A stretch of DNA of 61,831 bases from Opitutaceae bacterium (lineage in GTDB: Bacteria; Verrucomicrobiota; Verrucomicrobiia; Opitutales; Opitutaceae), in the NCBI GenBank assembly GCA_030648295.1, contig JAUSID010000234.1:1-61831 (forward strand), given 5' to 3'. Each line of letters begins with the position of its first letter. Position 1 is the first letter of the stretch. A program made the translations under genes and the position numbers. Of the stretch, positions 61,134 to 61,831 are shown piece by piece. The notes under the pieces are model-generated. The model was not told the origin of the DNA, made no database searches, and saw only the letters and a program-made list of their open reading frames with translations.

Positions 61134-61260
61134 GGAGGCGGGCAAGCTTGACCTGTTCACAACGAGTTTCGGATTTCAAGGAGTCCAGGAGGAGCCCCGA
61201 ATGGCACGGTGAACATTGCGCGATGCCGCCGCTCTTGATTTGTAGCCGCTGCGGAAAACG

Positions 61261-61752
61261 ATGTCACCGATGCTGCACGTGGTTTTATTCCAGCCGGAGA
61301 TCGCGCCAAACACCGGGAATGTTGGCCGCATGTGCGCGCTGACGCGCTCGCGTCTGCACCTTGTTCATCCGCTCGGTTTCGTGATCAACGACCGCAACCT
61401 GCGCCGCGCAGGAATGGACTACTGGCGTTCACTGGACGTGCACGAGCACGCGAATTGGGCCGCGTTTCGCGCCAGTCCTCATGGGCCGCGGCGGCTGTGG
61501 CTGTTCACCACGAAAACCGATCGAAGTTTCTGGGACGTGCGCTACGAAGATGGCGATGGCCTTGTATTCGGCAACGAGGGCTCGGGCGCGCCGGACTGGA
61601 TGCACCGGGAGTTGGACCAGTGGCGGGTGACGATTCCGCATGCGAATGCTGAATTGCGCTCACTGAACCTGAGTACCGCGGCCGGTGTCGCCTGTTACGA
61701 AGCGCTCCGGCAGCTGACGCACGGCCGGGCTGATCGCGCCGGCTCGCAATAA
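61261..61752 (+). CDS. trmL: tRNA (cytidine(34)-2'-O)-methyltransferase
   Basis: A 163-residue SPOUT methyltransferase of the TrmL/YibK type: HVVLFQPEIAPNTGNVGRMC, LHLVHPLGFVINDRNLRRAG, YWRSLDV, LVFGNEGSGAPDW, and the trefoil-knot segment RSLNLSTAAGVACYEALRQL. It modifies the wobble base of tRNA-Leu isoacceptors. The protein could begin at ATG 61261 or at the second Met (61270). Confidence 0.93.
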   Translation: MSPMLHVVLFQPEIAPNTGNVGRMCALTRSRLHLVHPLGFVINDRNLRRAGMDYWRSLDVHEHANWAAFRASPHGPRRLWLFTTKTDRSFWDVRYEDGDGLVFGNEGSGAPDWMHRELDQWRVTIPHANAELRSLNLSTAAGVACYEALRQLTHGRADRAGSQ

Positions 61753-61831
61753 TGCAGCCGCTAACGCGATTTTGCTCCGCACGAGAGCAAACTGCGGCTT
61801 TCTGGGAGCGCGACCGCCCTCGGTCGCAACG

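Larger units (their letters stand above)
60951..61260. other. Intergenic region with repeats
   Basis: It holds the inverted repeat at 60971 and the direct repeat at 61072, and no supported gene. Confidence 0.6.

Overview
The window looks like chromosome of a Verrucomicrobium, probably an Opitutaceae-like one. The evidence is high GC, long antisense ORFs opposite real genes, the short basic protein at 58600-58755 of a family restricted to Verrucomicrobia/Planctomycetes, large TonB-dependent receptors beside DUF4038/GH140-type enzymes, and remnants of REP-associated tyrosine transposases. All calls come from reading motifs by eye; no search was run.

Layout. 1-12700 is accessory DNA. It holds small unknown genes, an excisionase-like HTH protein, a possible oriT (2333-2450), a 1761-codon MobF (TrwC-type) relaxase whose helicase part has lost its ATP-binding motif and whose C-terminal half carries five GYF_2-like domains, a DUF2188 plus conserved-unknown gene pair flanked by repeats, and a STAS-like/unknown pair. 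12770-24406 (minus strand) is a compact operon read as D-apiose uptake and catabolism: XRE-cupin regulator, sugar isomerase-like protein (OiaX-like), D-apionate lactonase (ApnL), D-apiose dehydrogenase (ApsD), D-apionate oxidoisomerase (ApnO), a second OiaX-like protein, a sugar ABC transporter (binding lipoprotein, permease, ATPase, permease) and a truncated second ApsD, ending at a perfect terminator. Divergently lie a second ApnO copy with an in-frame TAG and a GH140-type apiosidase.

26908-49810 (plus strand) is a surface-glycan block. It has an ECF sigma factor and FecR anti-sigma factor, an MBL-fold protein, a secreted Fn3/pectate-lyase-type beta-helix protein, two TonB-dependent receptors (one with an STN signalling domain), two more GH140-like enzymes, a beta-propeller/phosphoesterase, a PLC/S1-type hydrolase and a sulfatase gene broken at its active site. 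Five copies of one bipartite motif (TGGCGG, exactly 16 nt, CGTCTTC) lie on the plus strand in gaps of this block. Four precede genes directly, and one is separated from its gene by an IS630 remnant. I infer that this is the promoter of the local ECF sigma factor, so the block may be one FecIR-type regulon that feeds apiose to the operon.

49800-56225 is a second accessory island. It contains a reverse transcriptase fragment, HNH and NYN nuclease genes, a metallopeptidase/trypsin-like protease pair, an excisionase-like gene and a tyrosine recombinase lying against a tRNA 3' end (likely att site). 56338-57575 is a HicAB toxin-antitoxin pair between two copies of a ~100 bp repeat. 57884-61831 is core chromosome: a VTT membrane protein, the small basic protein, cutA, rpoZ, smpB, a receiver protein and trmL.
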